Assembly: GCA_007130155.1 (NCBI GenBank)
Contig: SLTB01000154.1
Coordinates: forward strand, 1-44,532
Direction: 5' to 3'
From: Pseudomonadales bacterium
GTDB taxonomy: Bacteria; Pseudomonadota; Gammaproteobacteria; Pseudomonadales; Azotimanducaceae
Length of the DNA stretch: 44,532 nucleotides
The translations under genes and the position numbers were made by a program. Below are positions 43,872 through 44,532 of the stretch, one piece after another. The notes under the pieces were generated by a model. It did no database searches and was not told the origin of the DNA. It was given only the letters and a program-made list of their open reading frames with translations. Every line of letters starts with the position of its first letter. Position 1 is the stretch's first letter.

Positions 43872-44532
43872 ACGAGCGCCCGCAACGATTCGGTCATCGC
43901 GTTCACGGCGCATCTCGAGATGGTGGTCGAATCATTCGAAGACTTCGCGGATGTGCTGGCGGCGGTGCAGGATGCTGCGACAGCCAACGAGGTTGCACGG
44001 CGGGTGCATGACGATTTCATGCCCCGGCTCGATGGGATCGTAGAAAACATGACTGCGCTGCAGGCGCGTTTCGGTGCCGAACCGCTCGACGCCATGGTTT
44101 AGCCCCTTGAGTTGCCAGAACCGGATCAGCGCATGGAGCGCGCGATGCAGCGTTTCGGGCGCCAGACGATGCGCATCGATGGCCAGCCTCAGGCCCAGAG
44201 CAGTGCGCTCGAAGCGGCAGTCATGGCATGGGGCATGCGCGTGGAGCGTATGGGGCTGTCCGGGCGCCTGGGCAGGGCGCGAACACTGGGCGCGGTCAAC
44301 CAGGTTCGCGTGAATGGTTCCGGCAAATGGCGCAGAAAACGGAAGCACAGCGGACCATGGACGAGGCCTTCATGTTCGCGAATCCCTGTATTGGCTGAGG
44401 CCGAAATGGCACGCAGGCGGTGGCGTGGATTGCGCCCCGCATCGTGCGTGAACGTGTGGGAGCCGAGGAAGTGCTGAGCGCTGAGAAGCAGGCTGTCGTC
44501 TCGTTCTCGGATATCGACATTACGCGCACGGA
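43872..44532 (+). pseudogene. Putative degenerate hypothetical gene, interrupted by stops and frame changes, running off the window
   Basis: SVIAFTAHLEMVVESFEDFADVLAAVQDAATANEVARRVHDDFMPRLDGIVENMTALQARFGAEPLDAMV* continues in frame as MERAMQRFGRQTMRIDGQPQAQSSALEAAVMAWGMRVERMGL, then another frame gives REWFRQMAQKTEAQRTMDEAFMFANP. Confidence 0.35.

Noticed and set aside
1-44532. Phage defence, toxin-antitoxin, integrase or transposase genes
   Set aside because: Looked for typical motifs on both strands in the ORF list and found none.

Overview
High-GC proteobacterial (gammaproteobacterial-looking) chromosomal segment with about 37 supportable CDS. I saw no rRNA, tRNA or CRISPR by eye. It starts inside glnL/ntrB, followed by glnG/ntrC. 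Most genes are metabolic: DDAH-family guanidino hydrolase plus ornithine cyclodeaminase, acyl-CoA dehydrogenases including an AidB-like one, a Rieske oxygenase, UbiG, Nei, AroA, and an aldolase/MtnA/AAC(3)-like/GreB/Syd operon. A fatty-acid-modification operon (desaturase, FAD oxidoreductase, DUF1365, Cfa-like, coclaurine-N-methyltransferase-like Cfa) is followed by a glutaminase/Anbu pair, a SIS/GH20/NahK-like aminosugar locus and a large beta-helix/beta-propeller lipoprotein. The observations most worth a second look are: (1) the overlapping lipid operon, whose first Cfa-like enzyme appears to lack two canonical Cfa active-site residues; (2) a possible two-gene arginine-to-proline route next to ntrBC; (3) an Anbu protease translationally coupled to a glutaminase; (4) a possible cytoplasmic hexosaminidase/aminosugar-kinase locus; (5) an orphan 41-bp copy of the kdsD-like 3' coding sequence 2.2 kb from the intact gene; (6) at least three dispersed intergenic repeat families; (7) a degenerate coding region at the right end. 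All assignments come from reading the translations and motif recall; no database search was run.
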